Shown in pieces: positions 1 through 9,284 of a DNA stretch of 64,000 bases. The translations under genes were made by a program, and so were the position numbers. The first letter of the stretch is position 1; each line of letters opens with the position of its first letter. Source of the stretch: Ignavibacteria bacterium (GTDB taxonomy: Bacteria > Bacteroidota > Ignavibacteria > Tepidaquicellales > Tepidaquicellaceae); assembly GCA_016710985.1 (NCBI GenBank), contig JADJTX010000007.1, positions 91,672 through 155,671 on the forward strand, given 5' to 3'. A model generated the notes under the pieces. That model worked only from the letters and a program-made list of their open reading frames with translations. It did not search any database and was not told the origin of the DNA.

Positions 1-1021
1 ATTTGCTTATCCTGCTCGGTCAGTGTAAAATCAACCGGCTTATCCTGATTATCATTTTGATTTACATAAGATGCCGTTAATCGGAATTTATTTTTAAAAA
101 AATTCACTGTGTTTGCACCGGTAAGAATTGCTCTTGTGTATCTTCTGTCTGTATATTCGAAATCAACAATTATGCGTGAGTCGCTTGTTATGAGTCTTTT
201 GTTTGTGAAAGTTATCGTTCCGATTCCGTAATCAATTGTATAATCCGCCTGTTCTCCGCGTATCATCGGGTTGCCGTTGAGATAAACTTTTTCGGTCCCT
301 GACAAAACCAGAATATTTACTTCATTATTTGTGCCGACTAAGTAATAAGGTCCCTGTATTTCATCCTGTCCGTTAAATTGATTTGTGCTGAATAATCCGC
401 GCTGAACCGCTCCGCTTAAAAAAACATTTCCCGATTTATGTCAAGTTCCTGAAGCTTCTCGGTATTACCCTCCGGCTGTATCGGAGTATTTTCATCGGTC
501 AATGCCGCATTGATCTCAATATCATCAGTAAGCTTGCCGTTAAGCTGCAGCCGGAAACCTGAGTTGAGAGACAGATCCCTGTTGGAACCAATGTTTACTC
601 CTCTGAAGATGCTTCCGGATTTTTCAAGCTCTGTCCCCTCAAAAATGCTCCCGATAAAATCCTTCCTTTGTGTCGCTATCTGAACGGTATCTCCGGTAAT
701 TGTATCACGCTCGATCAGAATATCAAAGTTGGAATATTCATCTTTGAGATCGTAAGGGAAGATATCATATTCAATTTTTAATACATATATCTGAAATGTA
801 TCAAGCTCGTATTTCTTAAAGAGATCCTTGCTGAGATTAATTATGCCGTCCCGGAAATTAAAAGTATAATCGGACAATGGCGTGAGTATGTGATTTTGAA
901 GAGTAAGAATATCAGAGAACTGAATTACAAACCTGTCATTAATATTTACTAAAGTATCTTTGTAGCCGATGTTCGCATTGAAAGTTTTATAGTTGGGATT
1001 TTGCTGTTGTGAATACAGCAT
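1..1021 (-). pseudogene. SprA-like/outer-membrane surface protein, 5' part, frame broken, runs off the window
   Basis: The gene enters from the left edge on the minus strand. Positions 1021-416 encode about 200 residues with the stretch SGSIFRGVNIGSNRD and QLNGKLTDDIEINAALTDEN, a pattern I associate with large Bacteroidota cell-surface proteins of the SprA-like type. The frame stops in a T run near 417-425 and continues in another frame down to position 1 (GPYYLVGTNNEVNI, YTIDYGIGTITFTNKRLI, RIIVDFEYTDRRYTRA). Compared with remembered homologues, a stretch between QELD and SGAVQRG also seems short. Upstream of the first Met a hydrophobic signal-peptide-like run (LIILIPVFLFINAVF) exists in a different frame, so the true N-terminus may also be disturbed. 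Family assignment is moderate; the broken frame is seen directly. Confidence 0.55.
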
Positions 1022-1080
1022 TGATGAAAAGGAAAACCGGTATTAGAATTATTAGTTTTTGATTAACATTCTTTTTATAA

Positions 1081-1152
1081 ACCACTAAGTCTCTAAGACA
1101 CAAAATTAATTATTTTATAACTTAATACTTAGTGACTTCGTGTCTTTGTGGC
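1081..1152. repeat. dispersed 'accacagag/aagacac' intergenic repeat, inverted pair
   Basis: The left arm (ccactaagtctctaagacac) and the right arm (cttcgtgtctttgtgg) are near reverse complements and could fold. Related stretches recur at 6812-6851, 8058-8100, 37887-38055 and 41733-41766. No coding function is seen. Confidence 0.6.
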
Positions 1153-1208
1153 TACTTAAAAGTTAAAATGAATTTATAAATGTGTAATCAAAAAATATTC
1201 TATTTGTT

Positions 1209-1805
1209 TTAATTGTGTTTCAATAATTGTTTCAGTCGTTTATCAGGTTTAATAGCGCCGGTACGGTATTGAATTACTTTACCTCTTACCTTATTAAAAA
1301 AATATGTCAACTGAACAATCATTCCGAATATATCCCGTATTTCAAATCCCGAAATTACAAACCCGGCCTTTAGCTTTGCCACTATAATGTGATTGTTATT
1401 AACATTGTGGCTGCTTGAGATTTTTTGAAATCCCTTCTTTTTAATAATCTCAATTATTACCGGCAGCATTTTTTTATAAATTCCAAGGTTGCGGTATTTT
1501 TTTAATATCCCTGTGTTAGTCATGAAAAACGTTTCACTATCGGTTTGTTTTCCGAAAAACCATCCGATTTTTTTGTTTCCTTTTAAAATATATATTCTTA
1601 ATCTGTAAATCTTTTCTAAATTTTCCGACAGTCTTTTAATGCATCCCTTTTCTTTTTCTGTCATGACTTCATTTAAATCTAAAGCTCCTGTTCCTGAAAA
1701 TACTGTCTTTTTGTATTTATCAAAAAACTTCTGAAACTGCGCGGCATCAGTTGTGATCTCGATTGAATAATCATCAAAGAGTTTGTATGTATTTTTATCT
1801 GTCAA
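1209..1805 (-). CDS. GNAT-family N-acetyltransferase
   Basis: The 198-residue protein has the layout of a GCN5-related acetyltransferase, which moves an acetyl group from acetyl-CoA to an amine. The strand 'KKIGWFFGKQ', then 'FFMTNTGILKKYRNLGIYKKML' corresponds to the central beta-4/motif A region with the degenerate R-x-x-G-x acyl-CoA pyrophosphate loop (KKYRNLGIYKK). It is followed by the helix 'IIEIIKKKGF' and the 'HNVNNNHIIVAKLKAGF' segment typical of motif B. The substrate cannot be inferred. The gene stands alone on the minus strand, downstream of the vWA gene by about 50 bases. Confidence 0.72.
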   Translation of the reverse strand: MTDKNTYKLFDDYSIEITTDAAQFQKFFDKYKKTVFSGTGALDLNEVMTEKEKGCIKRLSENLEKIYRLRIYILKGNKKIGWFFGKQTDSETFFMTNTGILKKYRNLGIYKKMLPVIIEIIKKKGFQKISSSHNVNNNHIIVAKLKAGFVISGFEIRDIFGMIVQLTYFFNKVRGKVIQYRTGAIKPDKRLKQLLKHN

Positions 1806-1853
1806 AATTTTTATTAATCTAAAAATTACTCAATACTCAATACGTAATACCAA

Positions 1854-3494
1854 TCAATATATTCCGGATTCATCAGTAGCACTCACGTTCGTCTTAGCGC
1901 TTTTATCCGTTTTCCTGATCATCAGACTTACAGAATTGGATTTGAAGTTGTCTTCTTCGTAATTTATTTCTATTGGTACGTCATCAATGAGTTTTACTGT
2001 TGATCCCGGAGTGGTTGTGTTTTTAGAATATATGAAATTCAAATTTCCCGATAAAGATTTCTTGATTTTCCCGAGTTCTCCGGAATAATTATTTGATACT
2101 GAATACGTCCCGAAGCCGCCAAGGCAGATTTCCTGCTGAGATACGTTATCTATGAACAGCTCGAAGCATTTTTTCTTAAGCAATAAATAAATAAAGAAAA
2201 TTATTACTGCCAGCAGCAAAGCTATCAGCCCGATCAGTACAAATAATCTCCACGGTCCGTACTTCATTCTTATCTCAAGAGGAATTTTCGTTACTATTTT
2301 TTTATCTTTTAAAACCGGCTGAAAGATCTCCGGAACTGACCTCAGGGCAAAAAGCTCCTGAAAAGTATTTACATAATTCTGATCGAGTAAAATATCAACC
2401 TGCGAAACATCAAGCACCAGATCACCGCCTATTGTGAAATCCTCTTTAAAAATTGTATTGAATGAAAATGTCGGAGTGATCTCGGGTAAATTAAATATCA
2501 CAGAGAATCCTGTGACTTCACCTTCGGGAGAAACATTGCTTACTGTTGAAGGAGAGATAGTCTGCGTTCCGAGTGACTTTACCGAATAGTCCGATGAAGT
2601 AAAATTCTCAAGACCTACATTCAGCTTCGCGCTTTTAATTATGTAGGGATACAGGTTTGATTTAAGTGTCAGATCGTTGAAAGTCTCACGGACCTTCTGA
2701 CCCTCTTCAAAGCCAAATCCTCTGAGAGCTGTTCCGTCGAAAAATAATTTTCCTTCTGTAACTTTGCTTTGAGTGACTCCCGGTTTCAGAACAATGGTTC
2801 CAATGTCGAGCGGCTTCAAAGTAATTGCTTTTTGCTTTATTCCTACGCTTCTTAATATCTCATCATAAGACATCAGCTCCTGCTGTGTAAGAACATTTTT
2901 TGAATAAACTATTGCATAGGCAACATATCCTTTTGCTGTATCGCTTCCTTCAGTAATTCTTTCAGGAATAGGGTAAAGCAGTATCTTCTGTATCCTGCTG
3001 TCATTTCTGAGTTTCTGATAAAATTCAAGAGTGTTCTGATACGATGAATCACCGCTTCCCGAGTTGTCATTAATGTTATCGGTTACGAGCCAGATTATTC
3101 CTGTATTACCTTCTATGCCTGATATGCCTTTATCGAGCGCTTCTATCAGATCAGTAGTTCCGGTTTTATCATCCTTACCTGTCATCAGGGAAAATTTGCC
3201 AATGAGTTCGTCCGGATTCAATTTATCAGCATCACCTTCAAAAATTATTTTCGGCGATGTAATTCCCCGCGCAGCATCAGACTTTGTGAAAAGCATTACC
3301 TTAGCGTTATCATTGGGCTTAACGGAATTCTTAATCAATGCTTTCGAAAACAACTTGAAAGTGCTTTGCGGCTGCAGATAATACGGCGACATGCTGCCGG
3401 AATTGTCAAATAGAAAAATGAACTGATTTTCAGTTTGTGAAAAACATTTTACAGTTATAAAAATCAGAATTATTAAAAAAACTTTTTTCATCAT
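1854..3494 (-). CDS. vWA-domain protein with signal peptide and one C-terminal transmembrane segment
   Basis: I place the start at the double Met at 3494/3491 because it begins a classic signal peptide (MKKVFLIILIFITVKCFSQ). An upstream in-frame Met at 3536 would only add residues encoded by the adjacent heptamer repeat. Just after the signal sits FLFDNSGSM, a DxSxS metal-ion adhesion site of a von Willebrand A domain, and IIWLVTDN follows later. A middle beta-rich region leads to one transmembrane helix near residues 410-437 (LFVLIGLIALLLAVIIFFIYL) and a roughly 105-residue C-terminal tail. The topology suggests an extracytoplasmic vWA and a cytoplasmic tail. Its neighbour at 3755-5047 may be functionally linked, but that is inference. 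Confidence 0.75.
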   Translation of the reverse strand: MMKKVFLIILIFITVKCFSQTENQFIFLFDNSGSMSPYYLQPQSTFKLFSKALIKNSVKPNDNAKVMLFTKSDAARGITSPKIIFEGDADKLNPDELIGKFSLMTGKDDKTGTTDLIEALDKGISGIEGNTGIIWLVTDNINDNSGSGDSSYQNTLEFYQKLRNDSRIQKILLYPIPERITEGSDTAKGYVAYAIVYSKNVLTQQELMSYDEILRSVGIKQKAITLKPLDIGTIVLKPGVTQSKVTEGKLFFDGTALRGFGFEEGQKVRETFNDLTLKSNLYPYIIKSAKLNVGLENFTSSDYSVKSLGTQTISPSTVSNVSPEGEVTGFSVIFNLPEITPTFSFNTIFKEDFTIGGDLVLDVSQVDILLDQNYVNTFQELFALRSVPEIFQPVLKDKKIVTKIPLEIRMKYGPWRLFVLIGLIALLLAVIIFFIYLLLKKKCFELFIDNVSQQEICLGGFGTYSVSNNYSGELGKIKKSLSGNLNFIYSKNTTTPGSTVKLIDDVPIEINYEEDNFKSNSVSLMIRKTDKSAKTNVSATDESGIY

Positions 3495-3497
3495 ACA

Positions 3498-3757
3498 AAA
3501 TTTGGGATTTGGGATTTCGGATTTGGAATTTTTCAAATTTGGAATTTGGGATTTCGGATTTGAAGTTTAATTCAGTTTGGAATTTGTTTTTATCAATTTA
3601 ATAATGACTAAAAAAGTTTTGTTATAGATATCAATTCATTAGATTTAAATTCTAAACTGAATTTTGATAAATAATATTAATATAAATCAAAAATCTAAAA
3701 CCAAAAATCCAAAATCAGAATCAAATCCCAAATTCGAAATTCCCAATTCCAATTTCA
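3498..3757. repeat. GGGATTT/GGAATTT heptamer arrays in inverted arrangement
   Basis: Positions 3498-3570 carry repeated GGGATTT/GGAATTT/CGGATTT heptamers. Positions 3690-3757 carry the reverse complement (AAATCCC/AAATTCC types). The two arms could pair into a long imperfect hairpin. The left array supplies codons for a spurious N-terminal extension of the vWA gene. Confidence 0.75.
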
Positions 3758-5047
3758 AAGGTGTATATTCAGCTTATCATTTGTAAAAGCAACGAGGTTA
3801 CCGTTTTTAGACAGCACAAATATCCCGTTATGCGAAATGACAGCTGATATTATTTCAACGGACTCATTGGTCTCACCGGAGGCAATTACATATCCTTCGG
3901 CTTCCTGGAATCTGTTGAGATTGCAAAATACTATTTTATTATTTTTAGATATGACCAAAACATTTTTACTGATGCATTCGATCTTGTTTTCAAACTCATC
4001 CTCGAAACTGTAAACCTGAAGGCCGCTTGATTTAAAAAATTTCCATCCGTCAAGTGTACCTGCAAAAATATTGTCAGCAAATCCGCCAATAGAATTCAGG
4101 TAAGCATTTTTTATCCCGGTAAATTTGAATTTGTAATTCACCGGCGGTACATCAACATAAAAAAGCTCGTTCATTCGAGATGTAATATAAATCCTATAGT
4201 TCAAATAAAATATAAAGGAATTTTCATCAGTTTTAATATTTTTAATATCAAGAGTAAATTCTTTTGCAGTCATTTTTTCCAGATCATAACTCATAACAGA
4301 TGAATCAAAAAGCAGATATGCACACCCATCTGCAATGCAAATTTTATCAGAAACAAAATCAGTGATCTTGAATCCATGATTAAAGACAGGGTTAATATTT
4401 CCCGCGTTAATGATCTTTATGTTTGCTTTGCCTTGTGAACTGCAATACTCTGTGAATACAATATATTCCTTATATCTGTTTAAGTTGCTCCATATGTAAT
4501 ATCCCTCAGGTGAACTGTAAATTTCCTCATACATTATTCCGTTTTCATCGTTCAGCTTTAAACGGTAAATTTTACGCAGCGAGTTCAGATAAATAACATT
4601 TTCATGAACAAGACCTGTTTTTTCAAATGATTCATCTTCAAAAAATATTTTATCATCAACCTTTCCGGTAAACCTGTCAATCAGATAAACATTACCTTTA
4701 ATGGATGATAAAATTATATGTCTGTTATTTTCGAGAATGGAATTAAAAAATTCATCTTTAAGATTAATGCTGAAATTTTTTCTGAATCCCTGATCAATGC
4801 CTTCCGGAAAATCCAAATCCGAATTGTGATAACTGCTTAAGTGTGAATCACCTTTATAAAAGGAATTTACCTTTGAATTTCGGATCTTCTCCTCATGGCC
4901 GGCTTCTATTTCTTCAACATCTATTTTCTTTTTTTCAACCTCGTCCTCGTTATCAAGATCTATAACAATTCTGTTTTCTTCAGAAGCAGTCTTTGCTTTT
5001 GGATTCTTTTCTTCATCACCAAAATCTATTACTATTCTTTCCGACAT
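3755..5047 (-). CDS. uncharacterised cytoplasmic beta-propeller-like protein
   Basis: This 430-residue protein has no signal peptide. It starts with two copies of a short motif (RIVIDFGDEE and RIVIDLDNEDE) in an acidic, probably disordered first 60 residues. The remainder is a series of short beta-rich repeats such as HIILSSIKGNVYLIDRFTGKV, NKIVFCNLNRFQEAEGYVIASG and GIFVLSKNGNLVAF, which resemble PQQ- or WD-type propeller blades. No catalytic motif is visible. It lies downstream of the threonylcarbamoyl-AMP synthase gene on the same strand, and the vWA gene follows it. Function unknown. Confidence 0.6.
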   Translation of the reverse strand: MSERIVIDFGDEEKNPKAKTASEENRIVIDLDNEDEVEKKKIDVEEIEAGHEEKIRNSKVNSFYKGDSHLSSYHNSDLDFPEGIDQGFRKNFSINLKDEFFNSILENNRHIILSSIKGNVYLIDRFTGKVDDKIFFEDESFEKTGLVHENVIYLNSLRKIYRLKLNDENGIMYEEIYSSPEGYYIWSNLNRYKEYIVFTEYCSSQGKANIKIINAGNINPVFNHGFKITDFVSDKICIADGCAYLLFDSSVMSYDLEKMTAKEFTLDIKNIKTDENSFIFYLNYRIYITSRMNELFYVDVPPVNYKFKFTGIKNAYLNSIGGFADNIFAGTLDGWKFFKSSGLQVYSFEDEFENKIECISKNVLVISKNNKIVFCNLNRFQEAEGYVIASGETNESVEIISAVISHNGIFVLSKNGNLVAFTNDKLNIHL

Positions 5048-5066
5048 TTTAATTAATATTAAATGA

Positions 5067-5203
5067 AATTACTCATTACTCCCTTACTCATTACTCCCTT
5101 ATTACTCATTACTCATTACTCATTACTCATTGTTCATTGTTCATTGTTCATTGTTCATTGTTCATTGTTCATTGTTCATTGTTCATTGTTCATTGTTCTT
5201 GCT
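5067..5203. repeat. heptamer array: CATTACT units followed by CATTGTT units
   Basis: A run of CATTACT/CTTACTC heptamers changes abruptly to about ten perfect CATTGTT units. The array overlaps the 3' end of the threonylcarbamoyl-AMP synthase gene, whose last residues (MNNEQ) and stop codon come from it. Confidence 0.9.
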
Positions 5204-6093
5204 CTTTCGAGTCTGTCATTAATTGCGATACCGATTCCTTTATTCTCAACTTTTTTATAAACGATAAAATCCAGCTTCTGCCTGTCAAGATCTCTTAAAT
5301 CCGAAAATAAATGCACTGCAATCTCTTTATAGTCAGCATATTTGCTGAAATCAAGATAGCCGATCTTTTTATCTTTTATGTCTTTTACTTCATCAAAATT
5401 ATTTACGCGGTACAACGGAGTCTTAGGAGCATAATGAACTTTCAATAACCCCGGAGATAGTATTTTCCCGGTTTTATCATCAGTCACTTTACCCGTAACT
5501 TTTTCGATGTCTTCCTTTGTAATAAACCCATGTCTTAAAATATTAACGTCACCATTCAGAAAGCTTATGATCGTAGATTCTATTCCTATCTCACACTTTC
5601 CGCCGTCCAGTATGTAATTTATCTTTCCCCTGAGCTCGCTCAAAACATCATCAGCAGATGTCGGCGAAATTTTCCCGGCTTTGTTGGCGGAAGGCGCTGC
5701 TATGGGTAAGCCTGTTTCTTTTAACACTTCCCGGAAAATGTTGTGTGAAGGAATTCTCAGCCCCACACTGTCATTGCCGGCTGTTACTATATCCTGAATA
5801 ATATTATTCTTTTTTAATACGAATGTTACGGGTCCCGGAGAAAATTTATCAGCAAGTTTATAAACTTCATCGGGAATATCAATGGCATATTTTTCAAAAT
5901 CTGCAACATCACGGACATGAACTATCACCGGATTAAACTTCGGACGGTCTTTGGTTTCATAAATTTTAATTACGGCATTTTCATTAAGAGCATTTGCTCC
6001 AAGCCCGTAAACAGTTTCTGTAGGCAGTCCTATTACATTACCTTCATGTATTTCTTTTACTGCTAAATCTATGTCTTTAATTATCTTTGTCAA
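5176..6093 (-). CDS. L-threonylcarbamoyladenylate synthase (Sua5/YwlC type)
   Basis: The enzyme makes threonylcarbamoyl-AMP from threonine, bicarbonate and ATP, the first step of the t6A37 modification of ANN-decoding tRNAs. The first 200 residues are a YrdC domain: GLPTETVYGLGANAL, KDRPKFNPVIVHV, FSPGPVTFVLKK, VGLRIPSH, PIAAPSANKAGKISPT and a GIESTIISF segment are all family signatures. At about 300 residues it is the long Sua5 form, with a linker (SPGLLKVHYAPKTPL) and a Rossmann-like C-terminal domain. The extreme C-terminus ARTMNNEQ is read from the adjoining heptamer array, so the ancestral stop has probably been replaced. Confidence 0.92.
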   Translation of the reverse strand: MTKIIKDIDLAVKEIHEGNVIGLPTETVYGLGANALNENAVIKIYETKDRPKFNPVIVHVRDVADFEKYAIDIPDEVYKLADKFSPGPVTFVLKKNNIIQDIVTAGNDSVGLRIPSHNIFREVLKETGLPIAAPSANKAGKISPTSADDVLSELRGKINYILDGGKCEIGIESTIISFLNGDVNILRHGFITKEDIEKVTGKVTDDKTGKILSPGLLKVHYAPKTPLYRVNNFDEVKDIKDKKIGYLDFSKYADYKEIAVHLFSDLRDLDRQKLDFIVYKKVENKGIGIAINDRLERARTMNNEQ

Positions 6094-6262
6094 TTTGTTG
6101 ATTTGGTTAATTTGTTGATTGGTTAATTTGTTGATTGGTTAATTGGTTGATTGGTTAATTGGTCAATTTGTTAATTTGTTGACTTATTAAGATAACTCAA
6201 AATACTTACATAGCTAATTAACCAATAACCAATTAACCAATCAACAAATCAACAAATCAACC
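6094..6262. repeat. GGTTAATT/GGTTGATT octamer arrays, inverted pair
   Basis: Positions 6094-6185 hold GGTTAATT/GGTTGATT/TGTTGATT-type octamers. Positions 6212-6262 hold the complementary AACCAATC/AACAAATC series. The right array overlaps the 3' end of the next gene. The arms could pair as a large hairpin between two co-directional genes. Confidence 0.8.
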
Positions 6263-6709
6263 AATCACAATGCTTTCCAGATGTCTCACTCTTTTTCTCA
6301 GATCATAGCTCCTGAACGAAAGATGAAAAACCAATGCAAAGCTTAAAAATATAAAAGAGAACAGGACAAATCCAATCCGGTAAATATAATTAAACATCGT
6401 GACCAGTGGATCATAAAATGCCTTTTCAAGCATTTCTCCTTTCTCTTTCTTATAGAGGCTTTCGTCAATTTTATCCGAAGAGAAAAAATTCTTAATTTTT
6501 TCTATCTGAAGCTCTATCTGTTTCGATCTGTAAACAAGTTCATCTATTTTATCATCTGCCGTTTGAAAGTAGCTTTTCTTAAAACCCGATATTTCCAGAG
6601 TCTTTCCGGAAATAGAATCAAAGAGCGGTTTTGTTAATGAATTACCCAGCAAGGCGGTCAGAAATATCAAACCGCTAATGAAATATAATGTTATATACGC
6701 AGTTTTCAT
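6257..6709 (-). CDS. small membrane protein with two transmembrane helices and a coiled coil
   Basis: The 150-residue product has an N-terminal hydrophobic helix (AYITLYFISGLIFLTALLG) and a second one near residues 110-132 (IGFVLFSFIFLSFALVFHL). Between them is a charged segment with heptad character (DDKIDELVYRSKQIELQIEK). The loop is therefore likely periplasmic, or the reverse. I do not recognise the family. The last residues lie in the flanking octamer array. Confidence 0.6.
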   Translation of the reverse strand: MKTAYITLYFISGLIFLTALLGNSLTKPLFDSISGKTLEISGFKKSYFQTADDKIDELVYRSKQIELQIEKIKNFFSSDKIDESLYKKEKGEMLEKAFYDPLVTMFNYIYRIGFVLFSFIFLSFALVFHLSFRSYDLRKRVRHLESIVIG

Positions 6710-6811
6710 TTTGTTTTATTGAAAATAGCTTTTAAATAAAAAATATAATATGGGATAATGGGTTCTTGGGATAAATATTTCTAACCATTAAGCAACACTC
6801 CCCTGTATTTT

Positions 6812-6851
6812 ACCACTAAGGCACTGAGAACACAGAGCTGCACAGAGATTA
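6812..6851. repeat. dispersed 'cacagag' intergenic repeat
   Basis: One copy of the accactaaggcactgagaac / acagagctgcacagag repeat family, also present around 1.1, 8.1, 37.9 and 41.7 kb. Confidence 0.6.
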
Positions 6852-6958
6852 TTTTTGTAACATTTGATTGTGAGCGGATGTGAATTATATCTTTATTTTT
6901 TATGAAAAATAGAATTGTAAAAATTCTTTATATTGGTTAGTTTGCAAGTTCATTAACC

Positions 6959-7032
6959 GGAGTCGTAGTTCAGTTGGTTAGAACGCCTGACTGTCACTCA
7001 GGAGGTCGCGAGTTCGAGTCTCGTCGATTCCG
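6959..7032 (+). tRNA. tRNA-Asp (anticodon GTC)
   Basis: The acceptor GGAGTCG pairs with CGATTCC with one G-T wobble. The anticodon arm is CCTGA-CTGTCAC-TCAGG, giving anticodon GTC. The T arm is GCGAG-TTCGAGT-CTCGT. The discriminator base is G73, as expected for aspartate. CCA is not encoded. A hairpin terminator follows. Confidence 0.96.
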
Positions 7033-7041
7033 CAATCAAGT

Positions 7042-7075
7042 AACCCTGTAGGTAAAGTACTTACAGGGTTTTTTA
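7042..7075 (+). terminator. Rho-independent terminator of tRNA-Asp
   Basis: The stem AACCCTGTA / TTACAGGGTT, with a short loop, is followed directly by a run of six T. Confidence 0.85.
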
Positions 7076-7151
7076 TATTATGAAGGGATAACTTGTTAAC
7101 TTTGGTTGGTTAGGGTAGGTTTTTTACCGTATGGGATATATCCGGGAAATA

Positions 7152-7187
7152 AACAAAAAATGTGCAGCTCATTAAGAACTGCACATC
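7152..7187 (-). terminator. terminator downstream of msrA
   Basis: On the minus strand the arms ATGTGCAG and CTGCACAT (7160-7186) form a perfect 8-bp stem followed by TTTTTTGTTT, about 50 bases after the msrA stop codon. Confidence 0.8.
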
Positions 7188-7236
7188 TTATCATCAACAA
7201 CAACTAACACTAACTGTTGAAAGTTAACTCCAAGAC

Positions 7237-7908
7237 CTACTCCCCGACTCCTTCTTTCAGGAAATCCTTATAATCCTTATAAAACTTCTGCACCTTTGGT
7301 GCTATTACAATAGAACAGTATGACTTTTCTTTATTGTTGTTGTAATAATCCTGATGATAATCTTCCGCAGGATAGAATGAATCGAACTTCGTAACTTCCG
7401 TCACTATCGGGTCACTCCATAATCCCGAACTCCCGATCTTTTTAATTACTTCTTCTGCAGTTTTCTTTTGCTCATCACTGTTGTAAAAAATTGCTGAACG
7501 GTATTGCGTTCCGATATCAGCTCCCTGTTTATTCAGTGTTGTTGGATTATGAATATGAAAGAATATTTCCAGAAGCTTTTCATAACTGATCACAGCCGGA
7601 TCAAATGTTATCTGCACTGCTTCCGCAAATCCTGTGCTGCCTGAACTTACCTGTTCATAGGTGGGATTTTTTGTCTTTCCGCCTGAATACCCTGATACTA
7701 CCTGATCCACACCTTTTAAATCGTCGAATATTGTTTCTATGCACCAGAAGCATCCTCCCGCCAGCGTTGCTGTTTCCATTTTACTTAGATCTCCTTTCGG
7801 TTCTGAATTAGTTTTTGATTTGTTTACTTTGACTTCACTGCTGTTTGTCATCTTGCAGCCGATCGCAATAAAACAGATTAATGCGATCGTAAAGATATAT
7901 TTTAACAT
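7237..7908 (-). CDS. msrA: peptide-methionine (S)-S-oxide reductase MsrA, lipoprotein form
   Basis: MsrA repairs methionine-S-sulfoxide in proteins. The catalytic motif GGCFWC, with the nucleophilic Cys, is followed by YSGGKTKNPTYEQV, AVQITFDP, HNPTTLNKQGADIGTQYRSAIF and EDYHQDYY, all diagnostic. The first 24 residues end in a lipobox (IAIGC), so the protein is probably exported and membrane-anchored, protecting envelope proteins, rather than cytosolic. The gene is monocistronic, with its own terminator. Confidence 0.95.
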   Translation of the reverse strand: MLKYIFTIALICFIAIGCKMTNSSEVKVNKSKTNSEPKGDLSKMETATLAGGCFWCIETIFDDLKGVDQVVSGYSGGKTKNPTYEQVSSGSTGFAEAVQITFDPAVISYEKLLEIFFHIHNPTTLNKQGADIGTQYRSAIFYNSDEQKKTAEEVIKKIGSSGLWSDPIVTEVTKFDSFYPAEDYHQDYYNNNKEKSYCSIVIAPKVQKFYKDYKDFLKEGVGE

Positions 7909-8057
7909 AATTTAATTTTTGTTTTTTTTCCGTGCATTAATTTGTTTGCACATCTATATAACGTAAAAATTATACGTATAGTTTTCTGTTTGCTGCTTCA
8001 CTATCAACTAACGGTCAAACATTTGTCTGATTATCTGGAGGTAATAATAAATAAATA

Positions 8058-8100
8058 AAAATATCTCTGTGTAACTCTGTGTTCTCTGCTCCTCTGTGGT
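8058..8100. repeat. dispersed 'ctctgtgt' intergenic repeat
   Basis: The tract ctctgtgtaactctgtgttc followed by tctgctcctctgtggta is the reverse complement of the accacagag repeat seen elsewhere. It ends just before the stop codon of the next gene. Confidence 0.65.
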
Positions 8101-8105
8101 ATTTT

Positions 8106-8999
8106 TTAAAACTTCAGTTCGGCTTCAATCCCGTAATGATCGGAAAGATTGATACTTTTGCTATCAAGAAATATCTTAGGTTTGCAGCTGATACAGGATA
8201 CTTTCCGTAATATCTGGCTCTTCCAGTCAGAGCTCAGCACAGGGACTTTATCAAGCGCAAATATAAAATCGAGCCGCTGCTGATCTTTGTCATCTTTTGG
8301 AATAAATGAATTGTTTAATCCGTCCCAGGTATACCCGGCACCCTGAGGTTTTGTACCGGTGTATAAGTCTCTCGGATAGTTCATTAATTCAATTAACTTG
8401 TAATATTCAGAAAATACTTTCTTTTTTGAATTAGTATCTCCTTCAATATTCAGATCGCCAAGGAAAATTGAGGAAACGTTGCTGTTTCCTAAGGATGCAG
8501 GTATTTTATTATGTATATTGATCATCATTTCACGGATTTCCCTTAATTGCTTTCTTCTGATATCATCATTATCTTTATCTGCCTGTAAATGTGTATTAAA
8601 GGTGTACAATTGAACACCCGGGTATCCGGCGGCTTTCAAATCAATGGCAGCAAAAAGACAACCCTTTCGTGCAAAAGAATCTGTTCCTACATAATCCGTG
8701 AATTCTCTGTAATGTTTTTTTAAAAACGGTAATTTGCTTGCAATTGCAAGTCCGCTGTCTTCCGACATAAAATCTTTTCCGCCTTTTCTTATTACATAGG
8801 GAAAGACATTTTTTAAATTTGAAAAAATTATATCCCGTGCAGCTTCCTGAAAAACTTCCTGTAAAAAGATTATATCGTATTTCTCTTTCAATAATGCTTT
8901 TGACAATTTCTCAGCTCTTTTTAGTTTTCCCGGCTCTACTTTAAACGGAGGAACCTCAATCATCATAGCCGTATTCAAAGTCAATATTTTGATCGACAT
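8106..8999 (-). CDS. endonuclease/exonuclease/phosphatase-family hydrolase (sphingomyelinase-like)
   Basis: The 297-residue protein shows the EEP fold's metal and catalytic motifs in order: KILTLNTAMM (Asn), IIFLQEVFQE (Glu), FNTHLQAD (His), IFLGDLNIEG (Asp/Asn), RLDFIFAL (Asp) and LSDHYGIEAEL (Asp-His). The pattern and length resemble neutral sphingomyelinase-like phosphodiesterases more than DNA exonuclease III, so a phospholipid or phosphodiester substrate is plausible. No signal peptide is present. It is transcribed alone. Confidence 0.8.
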   Translation of the reverse strand: MSIKILTLNTAMMIEVPPFKVEPGKLKRAEKLSKALLKEKYDIIFLQEVFQEAARDIIFSNLKNVFPYVIRKGGKDFMSEDSGLAIASKLPFLKKHYREFTDYVGTDSFARKGCLFAAIDLKAAGYPGVQLYTFNTHLQADKDNDDIRRKQLREIREMMINIHNKIPASLGNSNVSSIFLGDLNIEGDTNSKKKVFSEYYKLIELMNYPRDLYTGTKPQGAGYTWDGLNNSFIPKDDKDQQRLDFIFALDKVPVLSSDWKSQILRKVSCISCKPKIFLDSKSINLSDHYGIEAELKF

Positions 9000-9284
9000 A
9001 TTGTTTTAAATTTAATTACAATAATAAAAATTTTTGAAAACAGGTTTTGTGTTTGATTTGCTTTTACATTAATTGAGATGAAATGGATGCTCATTCAAAA
9101 AAATCATTATAATAAATCTTTGCTTCAATTGTTAGTAATTTTGAAAATACTGATTAAAATTTTTAAAATTAAAAGTATGGTATGAATATTTCAGAAACAA
9201 TTACCTCACTTCATCAAGGTATTAACTATTTGTCATTTTTTACAGGATAAACAGATTACGAACCGGGGTAGAAGAACAATTAGC

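Noticed and set aside
9179..9284. Short leader peptide (MNISETITSLHQGINYLSFFTG) upstream of cydA
   Set aside because: No ribosome-binding site or conserved feature supports translation.
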